Below are positions 8,808-18,300 of a DNA stretch of 64,000 nucleotides, in pieces. The notes below the pieces were generated by a model. It searched no databases, had not been told where the DNA came from, and worked only from the letters and a program-made list of their open reading frames with translations. Where the stretch lies: the NCBI RefSeq assembly GCF_040829825.1, contig NZ_JBFOLH010000007.1. One strand, 5' to 3'. Position 1 is the stretch's first letter. The number at the start of each line of letters is the position of its first letter. A program made the position numbers and the translations under genes. Origin of the DNA: Leadbetterella sp040829825. GTDB taxonomy: Bacteria; Bacteroidota; Bacteroidia; Cytophagales; Spirosomataceae.

Positions 8808-8990
8808 TTATTTGATTTCTTTATGAACGGTAACCTTTCTCAGGACAGGATTATACTTCTTGAGCTCCAGCCTTGCAGTAGTATTCTTACGGTTCTTGGT
8901 AGTGATATATCTCGACATTCCAGGTACTCCTGAAGTCTTATGTTCAGTGCATTCCAGTATGACCTGAACTCTGTTTCCTTTCTTTGCCAT
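8808..8990 (-). CDS. rpmG: 50S ribosomal protein L33
   Basis: A 60-residue L33 of the Bacteroidota type (MAKKGNRVQVILECTEHK; SRYITTKNRKN; LELKKYNPVLRK). It is a component of the large ribosomal subunit near the E site. It keeps one Cys (ILEC) and lacks the CxxC zinc pairs, so it is a zinc-independent form. The usual L28 gene is not upstream here; a phylum-type -7 box lies about 36 bases before the start. Confidence 0.95.
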   Translation of the reverse strand: MAKKGNRVQVILECTEHKTSGVPGMSRYITTKNRKNTTARLELKKYNPVLRKVTVHKEIK

Positions 8991-9025
8991 TCTATTAATT
9001 AATTAAATCTATCTTAATCGGGCTG

Positions 9026-9033
9026 CAAAGATA
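9026..9033 (-). promoter_or_regulatory. -7 box of rpmG promoter
   Basis: TATCTTTG on the minus strand matches TAnnTTTG and sits upstream of rpmG; the -33 box is not clear. Confidence 0.5.
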
Positions 9034-9202
9034 ATATAAAATATTTGATTTAAAAACCTTTAGCTGAATATTTTGATTCTTGCCGGCAAATCCCGCCCGA
9101 TATACGTATTTGCCTGAAAAAGCGCTTTCTTGCTTAAACTTTGTAAAGGTAATATATGTCTAATAAGTGATTTGTACGTTATTCTCAAACCAAGTGATTT
9201 TT

Positions 9203-9820
9203 ATGAAAAAGATAGGGGTTTTATTTTTAGTGATGTGGGGTTTCTATGCCTGTAAAACGGCAAAGCCCTATACGCTGCCAGACAGCGAAGCGCTGATCAG
9301 TGCCCATAAGCGGGTGGCTGTGCTGCCTTTTGATGTGAAGTTCAGCGAAGAGTACAAAAAGGTAATGCGCGAGGGAAAAACCCCGTGGGAAGAGCAGGAA
9401 AGAAGGGCCGGAATTGATCTGCAGAGATCGGCGTTTGAAGACCTGGCCAGGAGAGTCAATAAGAAACGACTGGGTATTACGGTGCAGGACTACCTGACCA
9501 CTAACCGTACGCTGGAGCAGTCGGGTATCCCGTATTCGCAGCTTATAGGTATGGAGAAAGCACGGATTGCCTCATTACTGGGGGTAGACGCCGTGGTTTT
9601 TGGCAGCAGTGCGGTTGAGTTCAGTATGTCGAGGGGCTTCACGGGAAGCAACGGCATCGTTACCCGCCTTGATCTCTTTGATGCCGGCGCAGAGCAGAAA
9701 GTCTGGAGCATTTCTGACCGGGAATATATCCGCAGCCGTTTTGACTCGCCGCAAGACCTGGCGCGGCGTACAGTAAGTGACCTGATCGGGGCACTGCCAT
9801 ACAAAAGCGGACCGAAGTAA
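9203..9820 (+). CDS. Lipoprotein of unknown function
   Basis: 205 residues from the ATG at 9203, where a signal peptide with lipobox FYAC (about residue 17) begins; an earlier in-frame ATG at 9167 would put 12 extra residues before the leader. The mature part opens with HKRVAVLPFDVKF, as in outer-membrane lipoproteins that share the LpoB/CsgG-like alpha-beta fold, and continues with LLGVDAVVFGSSAVEF. That fold is an inference. It is a monocistronic gene convergent with the acyl-CoA dehydrogenase. Confidence 0.7.
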   Translation: MKKIGVLFLVMWGFYACKTAKPYTLPDSEALISAHKRVAVLPFDVKFSEEYKKVMREGKTPWEEQERRAGIDLQRSAFEDLARRVNKKRLGITVQDYLTTNRTLEQSGIPYSQLIGMEKARIASLLGVDAVVFGSSAVEFSMSRGFTGSNGIVTRLDLFDAGAEQKVWSISDREYIRSRFDSPQDLARRTVSDLIGALPYKSGPK

Positions 9821-9828
9821 GAGGCAAG

Positions 9829-10008
9829 TTAAAAGTGAAAAACTAAAAGTGAAAAGTTATGGTCTGAAAGTTAACGTTAGCTGCCGGTGCAACGCTGCTT
9901 TCTGTTCAGCACGCAGAGCCTCCTGAACGGGAGACTCTGCGTGGACAAGAGCAGAGAAATGCACCGCAACTTTTCACTTTTAGTTTTTAACTTTTCACTG
10001 GCTTCTTA
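9829..10008. repeat. Long imperfect inverted repeat element, copy 1
   Basis: Arms related to CTAAAAGTGAAAAGTT (about 9830-9857) and the inverse CAACTTTTCACTTTTAG (about 9966-9984, extended to 9998) enclose an inner hairpin CACGCAGAG…CTCTGCGTG at about 9910-9942. The same arms with a different loop recur at 62283-62378. Both copies lie between convergent genes. Confidence 0.6.
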
Positions 10009-10015
10009 TCTTCTA

Positions 10016-11797
10016 TCAAAAAATATATTTCCCCTCTGCCAGCATGGCATCGGCAATTCTTCTCCTGGCGTCTTTGGTGTTGACCGGTTCGATTTTGGTA
10101 AAACGTTTCAGGCCCATGAGCATCACCCGGAGCTCGTCGCCTTCGGCAAAAGCGCTGATGGCTTCGCGGCCGGACACCGCCACTTTGGCCACGGCATTCT
10201 GCAGGTAAACCAGGGCCATGTCTTTTTGCAGGGCCACGGCTTCTTCGCCTTTGAGGCCTGCCAGCTTTTCTACTCTCAGCAGGGCCGATTCAGCCACGTA
10301 AACCTCCATAATAATATCAGCGATATTCATCAGAACCTCCTGCTCATGCGAGAGCTTCATCATAAATTTCTGTACGGCCGAGCCGGCAATCATCAGGGCC
10401 ACCTTTTTCAGATTCCGGATCACTTTCTTCTCGGCAGCAAACATTTCGTCTGAGCTGTCTCCGCCAAATTCAGGGATAGACAGGATCTCCTTGCCAACGG
10501 CAGTGGCCGGTCCGAGGAGGTCAAGCTCGCCTTTCATGGCTCTTTTGAGGTACATATCCAGTACCAGCATGCGGTTGATCTCGTTGGTGCCTTCAAATAT
10601 GCGGTTAATGCGGGAGTCGCGGTAGGCCCTGTCCATAGGGGCATCGGCCGAATAGCCCATGCCTCCATATACCTGTACGCCTTCATCAACCACATAATCG
10701 AGGGTTTCAGAGCCGTTTACTTTCAGGATGGCGCATTCAATGGCGTATTGCTCCAATGCTTTCAGCTTGGCTTCGGCGTCGTTCATGCCCGAGGCCACCA
10801 GCGAGTCAATGAGGTCATCAATATTCTGGCCGGCCCGGTAGCAGGCCGTTTCGCTGGTCCAGATCCGGGTAGCCATCTCTGCCAGCTTGTGCTTAATGGC
10901 ACCGAAACGGCCTATGGAAATGCCGAACTGCTTTCTTTCGTTGGCGTAATTTACGGCATGGTTTAAAACGGCTTTTGACCCGCCAACCGCTGCAATAGCC
11001 AGCTTAATGCGACCCACATTCAGGATATTCACCGCTATTTTAAACCCGTTTTCGCGGGTAGAAAGCATATTTTCTACCGGTACGTGGCAGTCATTGAAGA
11101 AAATCTGGCGGGTATCTGAGCCTTTAATGCCCATCTTGTGCTCGGGTTCATTCATGGTGATGCCGCCAAAAGACTTCTCCACAATAAAGGCGGTCAGGTT
11201 CTTGTCTTCTCCTATTTTGGCAAAAACGATAAAGAGATCGGCAAAGCCTCCGTTGGTGATCCACATTTTCTGGCCGTTCAGCACATAGAATTTTCCATCG
11301 GCAGTGAGCTCAGCCCTGGTTTTGCCGCTGTTGGCATCTGAACCCGAGTCAGGCTCTGTCAGGCAGTAGGCGGCTTTCCATTCGCCGGTACCCAGCTTGG
11401 GTAGGTATTTCTGCTTTTGCTCTTCATTGCCGTAATATACGATGGGTAAGGTGCCGATCCCGGTGTGCGCCGACTGGGCCACGGAGAAAGAGTGGCCGGC
11501 ACCCAGCACTTCTGCTACAAGCATAGAGGTATTGAAATTCATGCCGAAGCCGCCGTATTGCTCCGGTACGGCTGTACCCAATAAGCCCAGTTCGCCGGCC
11601 TTGTCCATTAACGAAGAAATGAGCTGGGGCGATTTTGCACTATCGATCTCCTCCAGGATAGGATGAATCTCCGTTTTGATGAAGTCGCGGCAGGTATCGG
11701 CAATCATCTGCTGCTCTTCGGTAAATTCTTCAGGGATAAAGATCTGCCCGGCGGCGGTTTCTTTGATCAGGAATTCTCCTCCTTTTAACGAACTCAT
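10016..11797 (-). CDS. Acyl-CoA dehydrogenase
   Basis: 593 residues, longer than the classic 380-residue enzymes because of an added C-terminal helical domain, as in very-long-chain types. The N-terminal helical domain, the CLTEPDSGSDANSGKTRAEL flavin-site segment (about 150), and the conserved YGGMGYSADAPMDRAYRDSR region (catalytic-loop area, about 375) with RIFEGTNEINRML are clear. It oxidises acyl-CoA to enoyl-CoA with FAD in beta-oxidation. Two matching palindromes upstream suggest dedicated regulation. The gene converges on the lipoprotein at 9203. Confidence 0.92.
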   Translation of the reverse strand: MSSLKGGEFLIKETAAGQIFIPEEFTEEQQMIADTCRDFIKTEIHPILEEIDSAKSPQLISSLMDKAGELGLLGTAVPEQYGGFGMNFNTSMLVAEVLGAGHSFSVAQSAHTGIGTLPIVYYGNEEQKQKYLPKLGTGEWKAAYCLTEPDSGSDANSGKTRAELTADGKFYVLNGQKMWITNGGFADLFIVFAKIGEDKNLTAFIVEKSFGGITMNEPEHKMGIKGSDTRQIFFNDCHVPVENMLSTRENGFKIAVNILNVGRIKLAIAAVGGSKAVLNHAVNYANERKQFGISIGRFGAIKHKLAEMATRIWTSETACYRAGQNIDDLIDSLVASGMNDAEAKLKALEQYAIECAILKVNGSETLDYVVDEGVQVYGGMGYSADAPMDRAYRDSRINRIFEGTNEINRMLVLDMYLKRAMKGELDLLGPATAVGKEILSIPEFGGDSSDEMFAAEKKVIRNLKKVALMIAGSAVQKFMMKLSHEQEVLMNIADIIMEVYVAESALLRVEKLAGLKGEEAVALQKDMALVYLQNAVAKVAVSGREAISAFAEGDELRVMLMGLKRFTKIEPVNTKDARRRIADAMLAEGKYIF

Positions 11798-11834
11798 TAC
11801 TACTTATTTTTAGATGGGGTAAAACATTTTTATC

Positions 11835-11893
11835 AGTATGCTTGCATACTACTTACAAAGTAATGAATTTAAATAATAGTATGCAAGCATACC
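11835..11893. promoter_or_regulatory. Paired palindromic operators upstream of acyl-CoA dehydrogenase
   Basis: AGTATGC-TT-GCATACT (11835-11850) and AGTATGC-AA-GCATACC (11878-11893) are inverted repeats with 7-bp arms (the second with one mismatch) and two-base spacers, centred 43 bp apart, close to four helical turns. They lie 38-96 bp before the acyl-CoA dehydrogenase start. This is the expected layout for a dimeric repressor such as a TetR-family fatty-acid regulator. Confidence 0.65.
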
Positions 11894-12118
11894 ATTTAAA
11901 AATTTTAGGAATTTTCGGAGATTTTTTGGTGAAATAAGAGGGGCGTGATGGCGGGTACCGTATAATAAATTGGGGAGAAATATTTAGGAAAACCATTTTT
12001 TTGTGCTTAACTTTCCTATGCAGCTTTTAAAGCTCCTTAGTAAACCCGGATCTTCCGGCCTGTAAAGCGCGTTTCCACGCCCGTTTGGTCGTTTTTATAC
12101 ATTTTAATTTATCCTCCT

Positions 12119-13927
12119 ATGAAAAAAACAATTATCCTGTTCACTCTACTTCTGTCTTCTGTGGCTTACTGCCAGGAAAAAACTATCGACAAAGACAGCA
12201 TTATTGCCCGGAGTGTTGCACAGGCCCCGTCTTTCTGGGGCTCAGGCCGTGACCTGAGCACACTGGTGGGCCCGAATGCCGCTGCTTTTGAGAAGTATGC
12301 CAACGTTCCTGTCAATTACAATACGGGCCAGGTGAGCTATGCCCTGCCCCTGATGACCCTGGTGATTGATGACGAGCTCCGGATCCCTGTTACACTGGCT
12401 TATTCCAATTCGGGGCTGAAGCCGGCGGAGATTCCTTCCTGGACGGGCAACGGCTGGGATGTAAATGTTGGGGGTACCATTGTACAGTATCATAAGGGCC
12501 TGGATGACTTCAGTACATCAGGGTTGCAGCTGGCCCTGGTAAGAAGTAAGCTGGACAGCTACCATAACGGTACACTTACCGGGGCATCGAAATACGATTA
12601 TTTATGGCAGGTGGCGGAGCAGAACATAGATTCGCAGTTTGATGTATTCTCTCTGCATTTCCTGGGCAGAAGCAACAGCTTCTACTTTGATCGCGACACC
12701 GTCAAGTTTTTCAACAAAGAACCGTTGAAAGTGGAGTTTGCCTCCAATGTATTTACGGTCACTGACGAGGCCGGTTACCGGTATATATTCGGAATAAGGT
12801 CGCTGTCATCGGGAAGCTACCAGGATGATACCTATGGCGGCATGACCTTTACAGAAGGTGCCTCTACCTGGTTTCTGACGAAGATCGTAACACCGGCGGG
12901 CCGGGAGGTAACATTGGTATATGCGGAAGACTCCGGCTATGAGATTTATGAAAGCCGGCGGGCGTACTCCAGCGGTACATATGTTTCAGGATATACCTGC
13001 CCGGTGAATTCGGCTTATACGCCCCACTATGTTATCAGTTACCAGTTTATAGGGCAGCGCTTACTTAACCGGATAGATTACCCGGGTGGGAAGCTGGAGT
13101 TTCAGTTGACCAACCGGAACGACCTGCAGAGTCCTGTCGGTGTCAAAAGCAAAGCACTTCAGGCTATCCGGCACCGGAATATAAATAACCAGGTAATCGG
13201 TAAGGCGCTGTTTCAGTACGGCTATATGGATGCGCTTTCGCAAGACAGGCTCCAGTTAAATTCCGTATCGTTGAGCGGCACAGACACTACACTTACCCAA
13301 ACCTGGGCATTTGATTATTACCCGTCTTCCGGCCCTGTCCCCATACCGGGGCTTGTTAAGCCGGGAAGCACGAACGTTCCTAACCATGCGGTAGATTACC
13401 GGGGTTACTATAACGGACAAACCTCCAATACCGATAAGGTGCCCCGCTACAATTACAGCAGCTTAAACCCTTACAATACCTTAGGTACTGTAGCCGGGGG
13501 AGCCAACCGGCACCCCGATGCAATTTTCTCCCGTTGGGGAATGCTCCGTAAAATAACCTACCCTGATAAAGGGTACGACTGGCTGGAATACGAAACGAAC
13601 AAGTATAAAAAGTCAGTAGGCAGGGTATCCCTCTATGAAGCAGAAGATACGGAAAACTATTATACCGAGCTGTTTCGGTCAGTAACCGGGGTTTGTGATA
13701 CGGTTATTCAGGATTTTACCCTCACCTCTGCGGTGATCAATGCTCAGATAAGCCTTCACATACAGTCAAACTCCAGCCCGGTCACCATTCGTATTCAACG
13801 TCTTTCAGACATGACATACGTGGTAAACACCACTCAAAGTCCTGCCGAAGAATGGGAGAATACCCTGATCGTTAGCCTGCCGGCGGGTGGATACCGTTAT
13901 GAAATACAGGCCCCCTGCAATACGTAA
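12119..13927 (+). CDS. RHS-partner secreted protein, N-terminal part (frameshifted)
   Basis: 602 residues with a signal peptide (…SSVAYCQ) and the start typical of Bacteroidota RHS-partner proteins: PVNYNTGQVSYALPLMTL, then NGWDVNVGGTI. It stops at 13927, but adding one C to the C5 run at 13911-13915 continues it into the next frame (QAPLQYVSAAWFTIRAPDP), giving one protein of about 1074 residues ending at 15342. It is therefore either a true frameshift mutation, a phase-variable run or an assembly error. The full product would be an exported shell protein made together with the RHS toxin that follows. Confidence 0.8.
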   Translation: MKKTIILFTLLLSSVAYCQEKTIDKDSIIARSVAQAPSFWGSGRDLSTLVGPNAAAFEKYANVPVNYNTGQVSYALPLMTLVIDDELRIPVTLAYSNSGLKPAEIPSWTGNGWDVNVGGTIVQYHKGLDDFSTSGLQLALVRSKLDSYHNGTLTGASKYDYLWQVAEQNIDSQFDVFSLHFLGRSNSFYFDRDTVKFFNKEPLKVEFASNVFTVTDEAGYRYIFGIRSLSSGSYQDDTYGGMTFTEGASTWFLTKIVTPAGREVTLVYAEDSGYEIYESRRAYSSGTYVSGYTCPVNSAYTPHYVISYQFIGQRLLNRIDYPGGKLEFQLTNRNDLQSPVGVKSKALQAIRHRNINNQVIGKALFQYGYMDALSQDRLQLNSVSLSGTDTTLTQTWAFDYYPSSGPVPIPGLVKPGSTNVPNHAVDYRGYYNGQTSNTDKVPRYNYSSLNPYNTLGTVAGGANRHPDAIFSRWGMLRKITYPDKGYDWLEYETNKYKKSVGRVSLYEAEDTENYYTELFRSVTGVCDTVIQDFTLTSAVINAQISLHIQSNSSPVTIRIQRLSDMTYVVNTTQSPAEEWENTLIVSLPAGGYRYEIQAPCNT

Positions 13928-13995
13928 GTGCTGCCTGGTTCACTATCCGGGCCCCTGATCCGGAACAGGTATGGATTCGTACCGGTGGAAACCGG

Positions 13996-15342
13996 GTGGC
14001 GAAAATTAAACGCTATCCCAGAACCGGTCAGCCCGATATCCGGAATCTGATCTATAAGGAAGGGGATCCAAATACGTATTTAGTGTTTGACTATTTCAAA
14101 CTGGTGGCCCGGCCCGAATATATGTCGAGCAATTGCTCTTTCTGCGGAGCCTCATTCGAGATCTCCGAAAATAATACGGATACATTTGAGGGTTTTCATC
14201 TTCAATACGGAAGAGTAGAGGAAATAAGCTATCTGAAAGGATATACCGACTATTGGTATAAACAGTGGGCGGATATAGGTAGTTTTCCTGATTTTTTAAA
14301 TTACTCTAACCGACCTGCACTTCCCTGGAGGAGCGGACTGTTGAATTTAAAGTATGAATTTTCAGGAAAAAACCGGATGCGAGAAGCACAGAGCAACAGT
14401 TATGCGCCTCTGCATGTAGATACCCCTTTTGAAAACCGGAGCCTTGTGGTGCAGTTCAATTATCCCTGCCCCACCGCCATAACGTATTCCGGATCTTATG
14501 ATATATTTTCAACGGATATTGATCCGCTTTTTACTGACAGGTCAGGGAAAGTGGAAGAAGTCAACTGGCTGTATAATGATGATGGAGACTGGCTTATACG
14601 CATGGACAGCACGGGCTTCGGCTATAATGCCCGTTGGCAACCCTATAAGGTGAAAAGGGCACGGAGCGACGGTCAAATCAGCGAGCAAACCACCTATTAT
14701 GCAGAAGATTTTAATAACATTTCAGGAACGAATATTGCTGCGCTTAAAAGCAAGCACATCGTTGGTAAGCCCCTAAAGGTAGTGGAGACCATCGGCTCTC
14801 AAACCGTTAGCGGAGAGCTGGCCGGTTACGATACCAACGGTAAACCTATACAGGTTTACCGGTATGAGAGCGACGCTAATCATATCCACAACCCGGCGGT
14901 ATACCCCGGTTCTGATTTTAAGCTGGAAGAAACACGTACCTACAACTCCCAGGGTCTTCTCAGTGGGTTTACCACCCATGACGGCATAAGCTATGTTTAC
15001 CTCTGGAGCTATAATTTTACCCATCCTGTAGCGCTGATCTCAAATGCTACGGAAACAGAGGTGACCGCTGTTATCGGGAGTATCGAAACTTTCGGGGCAT
15101 TGACCAATGAAAGCAGTATCGTTTCTGCCCTGTCGGCTTTGCGGGGTAGCCTGGCCTATTCGCTAATCACATCGGCCATTTATTATCCGGGTATAGGCGT
15201 AAAGCAGCTGATCAGCCCTGACGGTATGATCTTCAGTTATGAATATGACGGCATGAACCGCCTCAGAAAGGTGAAAGATCGTAACGGCAAAGAAGTAGAC
15301 CTCTACACGTATCAGAATGCTTTAACTTTAATCTCCAACTGA
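13996..15342 (+). CDS. RHS-partner secreted protein, C-terminal part (frameshifted)
   Basis: 448 residues from a GTG at 13996. The frame is open further upstream and joins smoothly with the preceding gene after a one-base correction, so this is the second half of one protein and not an independent gene. It contains a Cys-Cys pair (NCSFCGA) and ends with YD-type units (FSYEYDGMNRLRKVKDRNGKEV), as RHS-partner proteins do. It ends two bases before the RHS toxin start, which implies translational coupling. Confidence 0.75.
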   Translation: MAKIKRYPRTGQPDIRNLIYKEGDPNTYLVFDYFKLVARPEYMSSNCSFCGASFEISENNTDTFEGFHLQYGRVEEISYLKGYTDYWYKQWADIGSFPDFLNYSNRPALPWRSGLLNLKYEFSGKNRMREAQSNSYAPLHVDTPFENRSLVVQFNYPCPTAITYSGSYDIFSTDIDPLFTDRSGKVEEVNWLYNDDGDWLIRMDSTGFGYNARWQPYKVKRARSDGQISEQTTYYAEDFNNISGTNIAALKSKHIVGKPLKVVETIGSQTVSGELAGYDTNGKPIQVYRYESDANHIHNPAVYPGSDFKLEETRTYNSQGLLSGFTTHDGISYVYLWSYNFTHPVALISNATETEVTAVIGSIETFGALTNESSIVSALSALRGSLAYSLITSAIYYPGIGVKQLISPDGMIFSYEYDGMNRLRKVKDRNGKEVDLYTYQNALTLISN

Positions 15343-15343
15343 C

Positions 15344-18300
15344 ATGAAAAGATCCCTTTTGTTGATAGTAACGGTTCTGCTATGTGGTGACCTGTACGCA
15401 CAGGTTGCCCCCACATCGGGCCGGGCAGCTATTGTACACTCGCGTTTTCGTAGTGCCGACTCGGGCGGAGTTCCCAACGACACCAATGCGATAACTACCC
15501 TGCAATATTTTGACGGGCTCGGAAACCTCATGCAGACCGTGGGATACAGGCAAAGTCCTGCCGGAAAAGATATCGTGCTGAGTAGTACGGAATATAACCG
15601 GGGACTGCAACCGGTAAGAAGCTACCTGGCATTTCCCATGACTACAGGTACCGGCGATTACCAGAGCTCGGTGCTGAGCCCGGCCCAGTCTTTTTACGGA
15701 GATACCGTACCGTATGACGAAACCCTGCGGTTTGACCTCTCGCCTCTGGGTGAAGTGCGGGAAGCGCGGGGGCCGGGCCAGGCCTGGAAAACCGCCGGTC
15801 GTACGGTAAAGACTGCATCGTATAGCGGTAGCAACATAAAACTGATCACTGTGGACGGTTCCGGAAACCTGGTCTTCAATAACCGTTATATAGCTTTCGG
15901 GCGTTACTGGACAGAAATAGTGACCGATGAACAAAATAACCAGGCTACAAAGGTAACCGATATGAACGGCCGCGTGGTAGAAACGCGGGATGCGCTCAAC
16001 CAGCTCACCTTATATGTGTATGACGGTCGTGACCGGCTGGCAGCGGTGATCCAGCCGCAGGCGTATAACTTCGGACTTTCGATCACAAAAGATTCAGATA
16101 CCTGGCAGAAATATGTCTTCGGCTATGAATATGACCTGAGAAACCGGGTAATCAGGAAGCACATCCCGGGAGAGGGGTGGACAGAAATTGTTTACGATAA
16201 GGCAGACCGGCCGGTGATGCAGCAAAATGCCCGTCAGAAGGCTCTGAACCGGTGGACGTTCTGGCAGTACGATGCCTTTAGCCGGGAAATTGCCAAAGGA
16301 GAGATGCAGAAAACCACCACCCGGGCTTCGGCACAGGCACTTTTTGATGCGCAAACCATTACCTGCGAACGCTGGGAAGACTGGGCATATACGGAGCTGA
16401 GTTTTCCCACTTCACTAAAACCCCTGCCGGAAGAAATAGAACGATATTATTTTTATGACAATTACCTGTTCATTGCATCCGAGTTTGCCTTTAAGCCGTC
16501 AGGAGCGTTTCACCCGCAAAAAACCAACGCTGTGGGGCTTCTTACGGGGGTGGCCAAGCGCAACAGCCGTGACGATGCCGTCTATTATACCGATACCTAT
16601 TATTACGATGATTTCAGCCGCCGGATCCAGACACAGCATGTTCATCAGAAAAGCATTACCAACCACAGCAACGTAATTGTAAAAAACTACCAGTACAGTT
16701 TTTCAGGAGAAGTGCTGAAAGAATATGTTACCTATCCTTTTCCAACAGGAACGGTAGAGGTAAAGACACACAACGTCTACGATTACAGAGGGCGGCTGAT
16801 CAAAATTTATCATGGCATCAACACATCTCCTGCAGAGATTGTGCGTTACAGCTATGACGAGGCAGGCCGTATGAGCCAGAAGAAATACATGCCGAACGGT
16901 ACATACACCGCTTCGGGCACTTCTATCAACGGCCTCCAGACCATTGATTACGGGTGGCATATCCGGGGCGGTTTAAGCGGTATCAATCTTAACGGTTCAG
17001 GCAATGCTGTTCCGAATGTTTCGCAGGGAGATTTGTTCAGCTATAAGCTGGAATACGAAACGGCGGGCCGTTGGGACGGTACCGTTGGTCGGCAGCAGTG
17101 GAACCATGTGGTGAGCAACAGTGCAGTGGGGCTGCGGTCATATACTTTTTCCTACGATGCCGCCAAGCAGCTCGGGAAAGCTACGTATTCCGGGTTAGGA
17201 AGCGAAAACTACTCTCTTCTGAACATGAAGTATGATTTCAACGGAAACATTATGGGCCTGCAGCGTTGGGGAAAGACAGGGAGCAGCACGTACGGGGCCA
17301 TAGACCGGCTGGGCTACACCTATAGCGGTAACCGTCTCACCAATGTGATTGATACGGTTATCACGGGTTACGACGTAGACCTTATTCCACACGGTAGCGG
17401 GAATTATACGTATGAAGCCAACGGCAACCTGAAAACAGATGACCACAGCCAGATCACCAACATCAGCTACAACAGCTACCTCAACCAGCCGGATGAGATC
17501 AGCCTGACTTCCAGTCGTTGGATCAAGTACACCTATAACGGGAACGATGAGCTGCTGAAAGCCGGGTACAGTACCGGTGAATATTGGGAATATGCGGATA
17601 TATTTGTGTTTAAGAACGGCTCGCCTTACCAGATGACCGTACCGGAGGGCCGTGCTGTCTACTCAGGGGGCAGCTGGCTTTATGAATTTGATTACCAGGA
17701 TCACCTGGGTAACACGCGTGTGAGCTTTGGGGCCAGCGGCAGCACGTTACAAAGAACGGCCGCCACAGACTTTGATCCGTGGGGGGTGAGGCTGAATGGT
17801 ACGGGTGTGGTGAACAGCTTCCAGAACCGTTGGGAGTTGCAGGGCAAAGAAAAGGAAATGACCTTCGGGCTTAACAGAGTCAACTTCGGAGCCAGAGTTT
17901 ATAACCCGACGATCGGGCGCTTTGACCGGGTCGATCCACTGGCGGAATATGCTGTTAGCTGGACGTCATATCACTTTGTATACAACTCACCCTCAAAATT
18001 TATAGATCCTTCAGGTATGTTTGCTGAAGAACCCGATCCACCGGGTAGTAAGAAAAAGGAAGACCCGCTGGTACAAGGTTTTATAAATTATGGAAAAAGT
18101 ATATTATCTTTCGGTAGGTCTTTGTTTTCAAATCCCGGAGGAACTTTGGGAGGAATTGGACAAGGAGTTGCCCAAGGGTTGAGTAACTTTGTAAATCTGG
18201 ATGGCGGAAATTTAGCTAACACAATCACCAGGACGGGAGGGGAAGCTTTAGAAGGCTATGTAAACAGAGTAGCTGGTAGTAGCGACCCTGGTTATGAAAG

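Noticed and set aside
9887..10453. 188-codon plus-strand frame over the end of the acyl-CoA dehydrogenase
   Set aside because: It covers the inverted repeat and the antisense of a solid gene; composition is that of a shadow frame.
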